The notes below the pieces were generated by a model, which did no database searches, was not told the DNA's origin, and worked only from the letters and a program-made list of their open reading frames with translations. A program made the position numbers and the translations under genes. From Sipunculus nudus (taxonomy: Eukaryota; Annelida; Sipuncula; Golfingiida; Sipunculidae): a stretch of 64,000 bases of DNA. Of this stretch, positions 27,252 to 38,515 are shown one piece after another. The stretch spans positions 53,228,019 through 53,292,018 of the forward strand of contig CM049306.1 in assembly GCA_026874595.1 (NCBI GenBank), given 5' to 3'. The first letter of the stretch is position 1, and each line of letters starts with the position of its first letter.

Positions 27252-29548
27252 TTTTAGCTCAGCTGACTGAAAGTCATCTGAGCTATAGCGATCACCCTTC
27301 GTCCGTCGTCCGTCCGTCTGTCCGTCCGGACGTTAACAGGGCACAAATCGTAACCGCTGCACATGGAATCTTCAAACTTAAAATCCAGGGAGGTCCATGA
27401 AAAATCTCCTTGAAAACCTGAAATTAGGTCTCTGTTACCCATATCCTTCGAGCTATGGGTCTCCTAAGTACCCCCCAGAATAATAAAAATTTGATACAAA
27501 AGCTCAAGTATCTGAATAACTACTGCATTGATCACCATGATTCTTTGCATGAATATTCACCATGGAGCGTTCCATCAGTTCCTGCAAACTGGTGGCGCCA
27601 CCTGTATTTTTTCTAATTTTTTCGATTTTTTTTCTCTTTTTGAGACCTTCAAGGAAGCTGTCATCTATTAATAGGGCACAAATCGTTACCGCTGGACCTG
27701 GAATCTTCTTACTTGACATCAAGGGAGGTCCATGAAAGTCTTTGTTGAAACTTGAAACTAGGTCTCTGTTACCCATATCCTCCGAGCTATGGGCCTTCTA
27801 AGTAACCTTCAAAATAATTAAAAATTTGATACAAAAGCTCCAGTATCTGAACAACTAATGCATTGATCTCCATGATTTTTTGCATGGATATTCATCATGG
27901 AGTGTTTCATTTGTTCCTGCAAACTGGTGGCGCCAGCTGTATTTTTACCAATTTTTACGAATTTTTTCTCTATTATTGAGACCTTCAAAGAAGGTGTCAT
28001 CTGTTAACAGGGCACAAATTGTAACCGCTTGACCTGGAATCTTCTTACTTGACATCAAGGGAGGTCCATGAAAGGTTTTTGTGAAAATATGAAATTACGT
28101 CTCTGTTACCCATATTCTCCGAGTTATGGGGCTCGTAAGTACCCCTCAGAATAATTAAAAAGTTGTTACAAAAGCTGCACTATCTGGACAACTAATGCAT
28201 TGATCACCATGATTTTTGCATGGATATTCATCATGGAGAGTTTCATTTGTTCCTGCAAACTGGTGGCGTCACATGGCTTTTATTGAATTGATACGTATTT
28301 TTTTCTCTTATTTTGAGACCATCAAAGATGCAATGATACGTTACCAGGCACAAATCGTAACCATCAGACCTTGAATCTGCTAACTTGACATCCAGGGAGG
28401 TCCATAAAAAAATTCCTTGGAAAACTGAAAATAGGTCTCTGTTACCCATATCCTCCAAACTATGGGGAACAGAAGTACCCTCCAGAATAAATACAAATTT
28501 GATACAAAAGCTCCAGTATTTGTATGACTAATGCATTGTTCACCATAACTTTTTGCATGCATATTGATCATGTAGTGTTTCAACAGTTCCTGCTAAGTGG
28601 TGGTGCCACCTGTATTTTTTCTAATTTTACGCATGTTTTCTCTATTTTTGAGACCTTCAAAGAAGAGCTCTTCTATTAACAGGGCACAAATCATAACCAT
28701 TCGACCGAGAATCTACCAACTTGACATCCTGGGAGGTCCATGAAAAATCTCTTTGCAAACTTGAAATAAAGTATCTGTTACTCAAATCCTCTGAGGTATG
28801 GGGCTCAGAAGTATCCCCCAGAATAATTAAAATTTGATACAAATGCTGCACTCTCTGGACAACTAATGCATTGATCACCATGATTTTTGGCATGGATATT
28901 CATCATGGAGTGCTCCATTTGTTCCTGCAGACTGGTGGCACCACATGGATTTAAAAAAAAAATTTTTACGCATTTTTTTCTCCTTTTTTTTAGACATGCA
29001 AAGAAGCAATCATCTCTTAACAGGACACTAATCATAACCAATGGACCTAGAATCTTCTAATTTATAAAAACATTGAGGCCCACGAAAAATCACCATGGAA
29101 ACCTGAAATTAGGTATCTATTACCCATATCTGCGGAGAAATGGGGCTGAGAATTATGACCAAGAATAATTAACAATTTTATACAAAAGCTCCAGTATCTG
29201 AATTATTAATGCATTGATCACCATGATTCTTCGCATGCATATTGATCATGTAGTGTTTCATCAGTTCCTGCAGACCAGTGGCACCACCTTCATTTATTCC
29301 AGTTTTACGCATTTTTTCTTTAGTTTTTAGACCTCAAAGAAACAGTTGTCTGTTAACATGGCACAAATCATAACCACTGGACTGTGAATCTTCTTACTTG
29401 ACCAGAAGGGAGGTACATTAAAAAATCTCCTTGGGAACTTGAAAATAGGTCTTTGTTACCCAGATCTTCTAACCTATGGGGTTGGTAAATACCTTCAGCA
29501 TTATTAAAAATCTGATACAAAAGCTCCAGTGTCTGAATAACTACTGCC
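27252..29548 (-). repeat. R2 repeat: about seven tandem 335-bp units with hairpin end
   Basis: In reverse orientation, starting with TTTTTAGCTCAGCTGACTG and TCATCTGAGCTATAGCG, then a GTCC/GTCY tract (27299-27330), then units marked by ACTGGTGGCGCCA-like motifs near 27583, 27916, 28258, 28592, 28929 and 29273. Each unit also carries CTCTGTTACCCATAT and GAGGTCCATGAAA. Translations in this array are artefacts. Confidence 0.9.
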
Positions 29549-29551
29549 TCT

Positions 29552-29665
29552 CTGAAGAAGACTCAATCAGAGAAAACAGAGACCACTCCGGCTGAACAGC
29601 TGATGGAACACAAGAAAACTGCTGTTGTATGGACCAGGCAAGAACTGTTTGGAGAAGAATAATAT
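29552..29665 (+). CDS. Candidate plus-strand terminal exon, product not recognised
   Basis: After a pyrimidine-rich stretch ending CTCTCTGAAG the frame reads KTQSEKTETTPAEQLMEHKK, then TAVVWTRQELFGEE and TAA at about 29663. The charged, ordered end with no stop for 37 codons looks protein-like. About 90 bp on is AATAAA, then a T/GT-rich stretch, as at a real 3' end. The upstream side is the end of a 335-bp tandem repeat, so earlier exons would lie beyond it; I found none. It could also be a truncated retrocopy. Confidence 0.35.
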
Positions 29666-29752
29666 GATAAAAGTGTTGAATTCTTATGAATATACTTGAA
29701 AAATCATTGGTTGAATTAGCCTGATGGACCCTTATGCACAGGAACATTATAT

Positions 29753-29758
29753 AATAAA
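29753..29758 (+). promoter_or_regulatory. Poly(A) signal
   Basis: AATAAA followed by TGTCTTCTTCTT and later TTGCTTGTGTTTT, a downstream GT/T-rich element. It lies 88-93 bp after the stop of the candidate terminal exon. Confidence 0.4.
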
Positions 29759-29759
29759 A

Positions 29760-31584
29760 TGTCTTCTTCTTAAGAGTTTTATGCTTGCTTGTGTTTTAAC
29801 TTTCAGACAAATATCCTTTGTGCACTTAAATTAACACATAAAGCATAATCTTTATAAAATTTTTGCATGGCTTTTAACAATATATTATTCACACAATCTG
29901 TATATTTAAGGTCTGCATTAGACAAAATGTGTCTTGTCAAGTGGCCTACAAAATATGCTACAATTCTATTAGAATGTAAGAAAGTAATAGTATTAATGAT
30001 ATAGGATTATTCAAATATTAGTAGTTGTCTGTCTGCAGGTGAATCATATAGGATATCAGTTGTCAATATAAGATAATTATATGCCAAGATTGTTTGTTTT
30101 TGTGATTCTCTGTCAGATGTTAGGCACAATTCCATCGTGACAGCAGGAAACAGGTTAATTATGCCTTTTGTTAAATAGCCAATTAAAATGAGAATTTTCC
30201 TTTCTTATGATGTTTATTAATTTTTTCCCCATGTTGGATTTTGGATGATGTGTCAATCTCCAGTTTGTTTCCTTCAGTTAACAAATCTGAAGGTGAATAT
30301 GTGTTACTACAAGTATCAACCATTTCTTTGACTACATGTCTCTATGTTTACTATTTGTTATTATTTAAATAAATCGTTTATGTTTAGAAAGAAGCCAAAT
30401 TAAAATTTTTGTAATGGTATATAGACATTTAATCGGCCTGTAATTATGAACGATAAAAAAAATAATGAATAAATACACCACGACTTCCAATCATCGACAT
30501 CCATGTTTCAGTCTGCACATAGAGGTTTATTTTCTTACTCGGACACACGGTGGAGCTCGATCTGGGCAAGGTTCTTTCCCAACTGTGGGCCACAATTGAG
30601 GGGGATACCAGTCTAGCTATTTCACGCCTCAGCAATTGTAGAATAATGCCGTATATTCATATTTTATAATTGTAGCCTTTTTTTAAGATTTCATTGATTT
30701 GTTGCGCCATATGGAGGTTTCATTATGAAAGAATTCCTTGTAATTTGTTATCAGACGTCGGTGCTATGTTGGGATATTTTCCAGTGCGTTTTAACATCCG
30801 ACGTCCGGGTTTAGTCGATGCCGAAACATTGCGTCAGCTCTGTTGATGAGTGTCAGTCCGCTGGGCGGTGCAACGAAAAAAAACACAACAAAAACAAATC
30901 TATCCAGTCTCTTTAATTGCAGTGAACTGCAAAAACGAACTGTTTTCCAGTGAATCGTCACTGTACTTGTGAACCGTGACAGAAACATCGTCACTTTGTG
31001 GTTGAGAAGCAGGCGTTAACAAGGTTGGTGTATATTTCAATATTTGCTCGGCGGGAAAATTCCAATTTTTAATGAGGCCATTTTCAAGGCATATTTTAAC
31101 CATTCAGGTAGTCCAGTTGATTCATTTGACACCACGTCACCACTTGATTTTGTTCATTTGATTTTGAAGAAATCTTTGTTTGCTTAAAAAACAAGTGAAA
31201 TGATGTCGGGTGATAATCAGAATTTACAAGCAGTTTTAACTTGCAAATTGGCCTTGTGTTCAAACTTAGAAGCGTAATGACTCGTGATGCCTGATAGAAT
31301 AATTGATTGAAGATTTTACTGAAATAAAGACGCACATGCACTGTGGAGGAAAATATGTATTGGTCAACGTGCCCTACTCCAAACTGTCAGTACTCGTTCT
31401 TAATTTTTCTTTTGAATCAAATTTTATGTCTTATTTTTATGTCAGTCATATAAAAAATCGTGGATGTTGATGGAATCGTCAAGTAAGTTCAAAGTTGGAG
31501 CAAGAAAAAATGCAATCACTGGTAAGGAAGCCATTTTTTTTTTTTTTTTTTGGCAGGTCTCCGGCCTGTAGCCTACTGCACTTT
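29760..31584. other. No supported gene
   Basis: The part 30480-31070 is richer in CpG than its surroundings (CCGACGTCCGGG, GCTGGGCGGTGCAACG). The minus strand has AGTAAGAAAATAAACCTC at about 30520-30545. This could be a promoter or the 5' part of the Helentron; I cannot tell. Confidence 0.4.
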
Positions 31585-32186
31585 ACAAATGTATTGTGAG
31601 GAATATGATGGATTTTGATATAACTCAACAGAAATGTAAATCAGTATAATATCTCGCCTAAGTTTGATTTTCAGCAAAAGCCATGCATATTTAATGAGGT
31701 CAGAGGTCACCACACCTTGGAGGCTCTTTAGTGACTTCACAAATATCCTGTGGATTTTCATGAATCTCATACATATTTACCAATACAGTTCGTCGCCCCA
31801 ATACATTTCTCAGCAGATTTCATGCATATTTAAACAGGTCAAAGGTTAACAGGCTGCTCTGTACAGGCCACTTGGTGAAGTAGCTGCGATAACTGAGAAA
31901 GAATATGAAGGATTTGGATCAAACTCATCAGGATTGTTAATCAGTAAAATATCTCGCCCGATTTCAGTTTCTAGCAAAATCCACACATATTTAATGGGGA
32001 CAGAGATCACCTCACTTTGGTGGCACAATGGTGACTCAACAAAAATCCTATGGATTTTCATGAAACTTATCATACATATTTACCAATAGAGTTTCTCACC
32101 TGATTTACATTGCCAACAAAATTCAGGCATTTTTAATGAGGTCAGAGGTTACCAGATACACATCTGGCGTCTTATGCATGCTCTTG
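31585..32186 (-). repeat. R3 repeat: units with 'TGACCTCATTAAATATGCATGG', reverse copy
   Basis: Reverse copy of a family whose units carry ACCTCTGACCTCATTAAA, TATGCATGGATTTTG, CTATTGGTAAATATGTATGA and TTTCATGAAAATCCATC. The family's left end (CAAGAGCATGCATAAGACGC in reverse complement) is at about 32186. It lies just 5' of the Helentron. Confidence 0.8.
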
Positions 32187-32386
32187 TTATTTCATCTGTT
32201 ACTATTGTATTCAGTTCATAATAAATATTTTCCAATACTGTAATTTTTTTTCTTTTTGTTTCAGGTACCTGTCAAGACAAAACGAGAACTAATCCAGATC
32301 AATTATTCAAGAACAAGAAAAACCAGATCAAAGAAAACCAGATCAAAGATAACCAGATCAAAGATAACCAGAACATAAAACTATAT

Positions 32387-33250
32387 TTGAAAGAGTACAT
32401 CCGACAGAAAAGAATGAATCCAGCTCACAGGGATATAGAACGCCTAAAAGATCAACAAAGAAAACTGTTATCAAGACAAAATGAAACTTGTAGCCAAAAA
32501 GAAAGAAATTCTGAGAAACAACAGAAGCAAGCTTCTAGACTTAATGAAACATACAGACACAAAGAACGTTCTGCAGAGAAAGCATATAATCAGAAGATAA
32601 GAAAAGATCAAGTTCGAAGGGCAAAAGAGAGAGATGCAGAGAAACAACAGAAGCAAACTGCTAGACTTGATGAAACATACAAAAAGAACGTTCTGCAGAG
32701 AAAGCATATAATCAGAAGATAAGAAAAGATCAAGTTCGAAGGGCACAAGAGAGAGATGCAGAGAAACAACAGAAGCAAACTGCTAGACTTAATGAAACAT
32801 ACAGACAGAAATAACGTTCTGCAGAGAAAGCATATAATCAAAATATAAGAAAAGATCAAGTTCGAAAGGCACAAGAGAGAGAAGCTGAGAAACAACAGAA
32901 GCAAACTGCTAGACTTAATGAAACTTACAGACAAAAAGAAAGAAAGGCCGAGAAACAACAGAAGCAAACTGCCAGAAAAAATGCAACTTACAGACAAAAA
33001 GAACGTTCTGCAGATAAAGCATACAAACAGAAGATAAGAAAAGACCAAGTTCGAAGGGTACATGAGAAAGAAGCAGAGAAACATCAGAAGCAAACTGCCA
33101 GACGAAATGAAATCTATAGACAGATGGAACGTGTCAGAGAATCAAATGGTAAAAAAAGAAAAAGATCTGAAGATGATTTTTTAGAGAAACTGAGAGACTT
33201 GCCAAAAGGAGGAAAAGAGCTGATTCATTACATAAGAGAACTGAGACTTT
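32387..33250 (+). pseudogene. Helentron N-terminal basic coiled-coil repeat region
   Basis: Strongly Lys/Arg/Glu/Gln-rich sequence built from imperfect tandem repeats of about 40 codons with the themes KQQKQTARLNETYRQKER and AEKAYNQKIRKDQVRR. The DNA repeats of about 120 bp explain why several frames look open on both strands. One frameshift near 32690 and an in-frame TAA at 32812-32814 break it, and TGA near 33250 ends it. Such arginine/lysine-rich starts are common in Helitron proteins and probably bind DNA or mediate oligomers; the role is inferred. Confidence 0.75.
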
Positions 33251-34541
33251 GAGAAACACAGCCACAAGAGCACAAAAAAGAACTGATGAATCATACAGAC
33301 AAAATGAAAAAGGAGTTAATCTGAAGAGAAAACAGGGTGCAGATCTCAAAGAATGTATACAGAAATTTCATACTTCGATATCTGAAGGTCCCATATATGC
33401 TTGTTGTTGCTGTAATCAGACATGGTTCAAACACTCTGTAAAGAATTCAGATAGCTGGCCAGACAGACTAGATTCCACTTTCCTAGCAATACACATTACA
33501 GATGTAAAATCAGTTGACAATAAACAGTGGTTCTGCACAACTTGTCTTGATGCTCTTAAATGCCACAAGACGCCAAAACTTTCTGTATTAAATGGAATGC
33601 AGTTTCCTGATAAGCCACCTGAATTGAGCTTGTGTCCCCTAGAAGAAAAGCTTGTTGCATTACGCATACCATTCATGCAGTTACGAGAATTACCGAGAGG
33701 TTCACAGTTGTCACTGAAATGATCACTGGTCAACGTACCTACTCAGATAGAAACAACCGTGGATATGTTGCCACGTACGTCAGACTCCACAGCTACTGTA
33801 CCAATAAGTTTAAAACGTAAACTTAAGTACAAAAATGTAGAGTGCACCCAAAATGTACGTCCAGCTGTAATACTGAGTGCACTACACTACTTGATGAAAC
33901 ATAGTCAGTTGTATAAAGATGCAAACATTACAATAAATAGCAATTGGCTTCAGACTTTCAAAAATTCACAAGAGTATGAACCTCTTTCCACAACTGACAA
34001 TTCCGTGGATGATAGTCTATCTGATGATGACAATTTTGAAGAAATACATGAAGATGAACAAGCAGGAATTCTAGATACCATGCTTGATGATACTGAACTC
34101 ACAGAGAATGACATAATATCGTTAGCTCCTGGTGAAGGACAGAAGCCTTTGAGTTTATTTCAAGACAAAGATTCAGAATATATGTCATTTCCGTCAATAT
34201 TCTGTGGGCAAAGGAGATTAGATAATGCTGAAAGAAAAACTTCTGTTCATTACAGTGACATTTGCAAATGGGAACTCCGAGCACTTGATCGCAGAGTTGG
34301 TGCAAATGTTCCAAATCTTTTCTATAAAATTAAGAAATTACAAATAGAACAAATTACAGGAAAGGTTAGCCTAGCAATTCGTCGAATCAAAACTAAGGGA
34401 AAGAAGTATTCCGTCCAGGATGTCTTGAATGAAAGCAAAGTTCATGAGTTGACAAGGTTGGATGAGGGCTACAGGATTTTTAGATCATACGAGGCTCCCC
34501 TCCATATTTTGAAGCACGTAAAAAGGATCTCTTTGCGATGA
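33249..34541 (+). pseudogene. Helentron cysteine-rich domain and pre-Rep region
   Basis: Two open pieces joined by a frame change near 33720. The first carries ACCCCNQTWF and, about 45 residues on, WFCTTCLDALKCHK: paired cysteines as in the zinc-finger-like N-terminal domain (DUF6570 type) found next to Helitron helicases. The second, from 33759, has NVRPAVILSALHYLMKHS, an acidic stretch (DDSLSDDDNFEEIHEDE), then LAPGEGQKPLSLFQDKDSE and SFPSIFCGQ, which is the standard lead-in to the Helitron Rep domain. The frame slips again near 34480, just before SPPYFEARKKDLFAMIRQLG. Confidence 0.8.
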
Positions 34542-35655
34542 TTAGACAACTAGGATTGCCAACATGGTTTATATCTCTATCTGCTGCAGACACACATTGG
34601 GAAGACCTTCTGGTCATGCTTGGAAAACTGATTGATGGCAGAACTTATTCAAGTGATGATATTAGGCAAATGGATTGGGTAAATAAAACACGCTTGGTTA
34701 AGGCAGATCCTGTAACCTGTTCACAGAGTTCATTCCTTCATTCATACTGTCCTACAAAGTGCACATTCACCTCTTGGAAAGTTAAAAGATTTCTTTTACA
34801 GAGTCGAATTTCAGCAACGTGGCTCTCCACATATTCATATGCTTATGTGGATTGAGGATGCACCCATATATGGTCAACATGAAGAAGACACTGTCACCAA
34901 ATACATTGATGAGCATGTGACCTGCTGCAAAAATGATGAGGACCATCAAGATCTGTTAGATCTACAAATACACTGACACTCCAGGTCTTGTAGAAAGAAT
35001 GGAAAGCCAATTTGTCGTTTTAACTTTCCATTGCCACCCATGCCACAAACTAAAATCCTTACACCTCATGACACAGAAGTTGATGAAAAACATAAACAGA
35101 ACTACCACAAGATCTCGCAGGCACTTGCAAGCTTAAATGTTGACAATGACCTGTCCTTTCATGATTTCTTAAACTCTATAGAACTCTCTCTAGATGACTA
35201 CTACATGGCCTTGCGTACATCCATTAAAGGTCCAAAAGTATTCCTTAGAAGGTAACCATCTGAAATAAAAACCAATGGATACATGAGACTTGTTTACTGC
35301 ATGGAAAGCTAACCATGACCTTCAGTTTATTCTTGATCCTTATGCATGTGCAACATACATAGTTTCCTATGTCAGCAAAAGTCAAAGGGGAATGAGTGCT
35401 TTGTTAGATGCTGCTTGCAAAGAAGCTAGAAAAGGGGACAAAACTCTCAGACAGCAGGTGAGAGATATGGGAAACAAGTTTTTAAATGCTGTAGAAATAA
35501 GTGCTCAGGAAGAAGCATATCTCGTATTACAACTTCCAATGTCAAGAGCCACCAGGGATGTAATATTTGTACCCACTGCCCCTCAAGATGAAAGAATTTT
35601 CTACTCGAGAGTAAAGAACAGCTTGAGCATCTCCCACATGATTCAACAGACATAG
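34480..35655 (+). pseudogene. Helentron Rep (HUH/Y2) nuclease domain
   Basis: Rolling-circle replication initiator. After the KKDLFAMIRQLGLPTWF block comes the metal-binding HUH motif as RGSPHIHMLMW, with HIH at 34830-34838. The tyrosine motif is YIVSYVSKSQRGMS near 35356-35390, with two tyrosines four residues apart (Y2) and a following lysine, as in Helitron Reps. Between them LDDYYMALRTSIKGPKVFL is also typical. Breaks near 34730, 34975 (TGA within the segment) and 35260 mean no intact Rep is encoded, but the catalytic residues are still readable. Confidence 0.88.
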
Positions 35656-37830
35656 CAGCAAATAATATCATCGACAGATACTCAAAGAGACCAAAAGCAT
35701 TTGAAAATTGGTGTCTTGCTGATTTTGCATCACAGATTAATATTAAATACCCCTCGGAAAGAGCAGATGACGCATTCCACGACAACACTGATGATAACAA
35801 CACCACTGATCAAAATGAAGCAATTGCTAATATAAACACGGGAGAAAAGCTCAGTATCACCTTACCAAATGGTACAACATACACTCGTAGACAAGTTCCA
35901 AGAGTTCCAAGATATGTTCGTTATACTGAGAAAATAGACCCAGAAAACTGCTTTCGTGAAAGGCTACTGATGTTCACATCATGGCGAGATGATACCAAAG
36001 ACCTTTTGAATGGTTCACTCACATACTTGGAACAATATAACAAGAAAAAAATACAAATTGAAATTAAAAGAAAACAGTATGAGCACAATGCAGATGTTCT
36101 ACAAGAAGCACAGGACCAAGCTGAATATGACCATGAAAATGAATATGCACAAATAGCTCCTACAACAGAACATGCAGAGAATGAGGATTCAATTCAACAG
36201 CCAGTTCCCAGTGAAGAATTTGCTTTTTTTGACCCAGAAAGGTCAGATCATCTGAGAAACTATGATTTGACAACTGATCTTGGACTGCCACCAAAAACTA
36301 CTGCACAAGAACCACTTACATTGCCTGGTAGAATACCTGATGTAGAATACAGACATTTAATACAGGGTCTAAATGAGAAACAACTCACTGTCTTCAAACA
36401 CATTCTCAAACATGTAAAATGTTCTACTAAGCCATTACACCTATTCCTTACTGGCGGTGCAGATGTTGGTAAATCAGTTTTGCTCAGAGCTCTCTTTCAA
36501 GCATTACATCGTCACTTATGTGGGAATGAAGGTGAAAATCCGTTGGAGTGCAAAATACTGATCACTGCACCTACAGGAAAGGCTGCTTACAATGTTCAAG
36601 GATCCACATTACATAATGCTTTCCGAATCAATCCAAATAAAGGATTTATTACAGAAAATTGTCATCCGACATCCTGAATACACTCCGAACACAGTATAGG
36701 CACCTTCATATATTAATGATTGATGAAATAAGCATGGTAGGAAATCGCATGTTCAATTTCATTAATTTGAGGCTCCAAGAAATTAAAGGCAACAAAGAAC
36801 CATTTGGTGGTATCCATGTAATTGTAATTGGAGACCTCTTCCAACTACAACCAGTAATGGACAACTGGATTTTCAATAACTTGTCTGATAACTATGGACC
36901 TCTTGCGCTCAACCTGTGGGTAGACACTTTTCATATGTATGAGCTTACTGAAATCATGCAGCAAAAAGATGATCATGATTTTGCAGAATTTTTAAACAGG
37001 CTACGAGAAGGACAACACACAAAGCTGACATTGATACCCTAAAATCTTGTCTTGTTGGTGATAACAGTTCATATCCATCAGGAACTACTCATTTGTTTAC
37101 AAACAACACGTGTGGACAATCATAATATGCAAATTTTCGAGTGCACAAACACAACTAAAGTAATAATTACTGCAATTGACACAGTAATAACCGATTTGAC
37201 AGATTATGTGAAGAAAGATGTACTTTCAAGAATACCAGATAACCCATCAAAAACTGCAGGACTGCTGAAAACGCTTCAAATTGCTGTTGGTTTACCATAC
37301 GATATCACCTGCAATATTGCAGTACAAGATGGAATCACCAACGGTTGTTCTTATATATTGAAGCACATACACTACCTGCATAGCAAAACTGTGCCAAGCA
37401 TTCTTTGGGTTCAGTTTGAAGATTCAAACATTGGCTCAGACACCAGGAGAAATTCTGCTGCCTTTTACACTTCATCTATATCCAAAGAATGGACACCACT
37501 ATTCTTCACCAAGCGCACATTCCATACAGACAGGAGACATATACTGGTAACTCGTTCTCAGTATCCATTAAAAATCGGTGCAGCAAAAACGATATGGAAA
37601 GCTCAAGGCAGTTCACTTGACCAGGTGGTTGTGGATATGACAAGTACCAGAAAACTGAGGCATGCACATTATGTTGCATTGAGCAGGGCACGAAATATGG
37701 ATGGCTTGCATGTATTAAATTTAGATGAGAACAAAATATCAACTGATCCACAAGTAACAAATGAAATGGCCAGACTACGTCATGATTCTAAACTTGCTCT
37801 TAATTTCTTACCACCAACATCTGTACCAAC
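35656..37830 (+). pseudogene. Helentron Pif1-like SF1B helicase domain
   Basis: The helicase follows Rep in the order expected for Helitrons. Walker A reads GGADVGKS at 36453-36476, followed by ITAPTGKAAYNV and GSTLHNAF. Walker B reads LMIDEISMV around 36719-36733, then GDLFQLQPV. The C-terminal motifs KAQGSSLDQVVVDM and YVALSRAR (37670-37693) complete a Pif1-type set. The usual Helitron Walker A is GGAGTGKS-like; here DV replaces GT but the G....GKS pattern stands. Frame changes near 36665 and 37045 split the domain into three open pieces. Confidence 0.92.
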
Positions 37831-38515
37831 TGATACACTGAAGATAATATACCATAACACAAGATCTCTTCATTTGCATTTCAAAGATATGATTTCTGAT
37901 TGTCATATCCTTAATACCCATATCATTGCTTTAGCTGAAACTCGTTTGTGTCCTGTTGATACTGATGATACATATTGTATACCAAATTTCCAACTGAAAC
38001 GAAATGATCATCAAACAACAGGTTCAACATGTCCGTCAAAAAGACCACACTATGGATTAGCATTCTATGTCCACAAAGACCTCTACCCATTCATTGAAGT
38101 GCATTATCAGTATAATGGAAACATAGATGCATCTGTATTATTAGTAAATACTCCAAGCTCTTCCTTGCAACTGATTAGTGTGTATAGATCCCCTCAGTCA
38201 AAACTGTCTGACTTTAGGTCAAAGCTTGCCCAGCTTATGACACATGTTGATATCCAAGAACCATTGTTAGTAATGGGAGATTTTAATTTAGATATTAGAA
38301 AACAAAACAATATGTCAGCCTTGAATGAGCTTTCACATCTTTTACACTGTCAACAACTCATAACAGAAAAGACAACTGATCATGGTAGTCTTATTGATCT
38401 CGTGTTTTCAAACTCCCCAGATGCTACAACTTCAACAATAGAGGCTACATGGTCTGATCATACAGTCTTGTTCACTGTTGTTCCAAAGAGTGTTTTCCAG
38501 TTTTATCTTGATTGA
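37830..38515 (+). pseudogene. Helentron C-terminal EEP (AP-like) endonuclease domain
   Basis: Continues in frame from the helicase end in one open segment (37052-38515), so helicase and endonuclease are truly fused. EEP signatures in order: YHNTRSL (metal Asn), ALAETRL (catalytic Glu), YGLAFYVHKDL, VYRSPQS, VMGDFNLDI (GDFN near 38275-38290), DHGSLIDLVFSN and SDHTVLF (SDH at 38453-38461). This domain resembles non-LTR retrotransposon endonucleases; its presence behind a Helitron helicase defines Helentrons. It stops at 38515 and is the best-kept part of the element. Confidence 0.92.

Larger units (their letters stand above)
32250..38515 (+). mobile_element. Autonomous Helentron (Helitron with endonuclease), decayed copy
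   Basis: A rolling-circle transposon with the full domain order expected of the Helentron/Helitron2 branch: basic repeat region, cysteine-rich N-terminal domain, HUH/Y2 Rep, SF1B Pif1-like helicase and C-terminal EEP endonuclease. The frame changes repeatedly, with breaks near 32690, 32813, 33250, 33720, 34480, 34730, 34970, 35260, 35650, 36665 and 37045, so this copy is dead. Upstream, a long T tract ending TTTCAG at about 32263 could be a splice acceptor for the coding region. I could not place either terminus: no copy of the hairpin end seen in nearby dispersed repeats lies close to 38.5 kb. Confidence 0.9.

Noticed and set aside
28657-29041. Overlapping minus-strand frames of about 78 codons
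   Set aside because: They recur in each 335-bp unit with stops and shifts at different places, so they are repeat sequence rather than a gene family.
32608-33093. 161-codon hydrophobic minus-strand frame looking like a membrane protein
   Set aside because: It is the antisense of the Helentron Lys/Glu/Gln repeat region; Leu/Ser/Phe runs are the expected complement.
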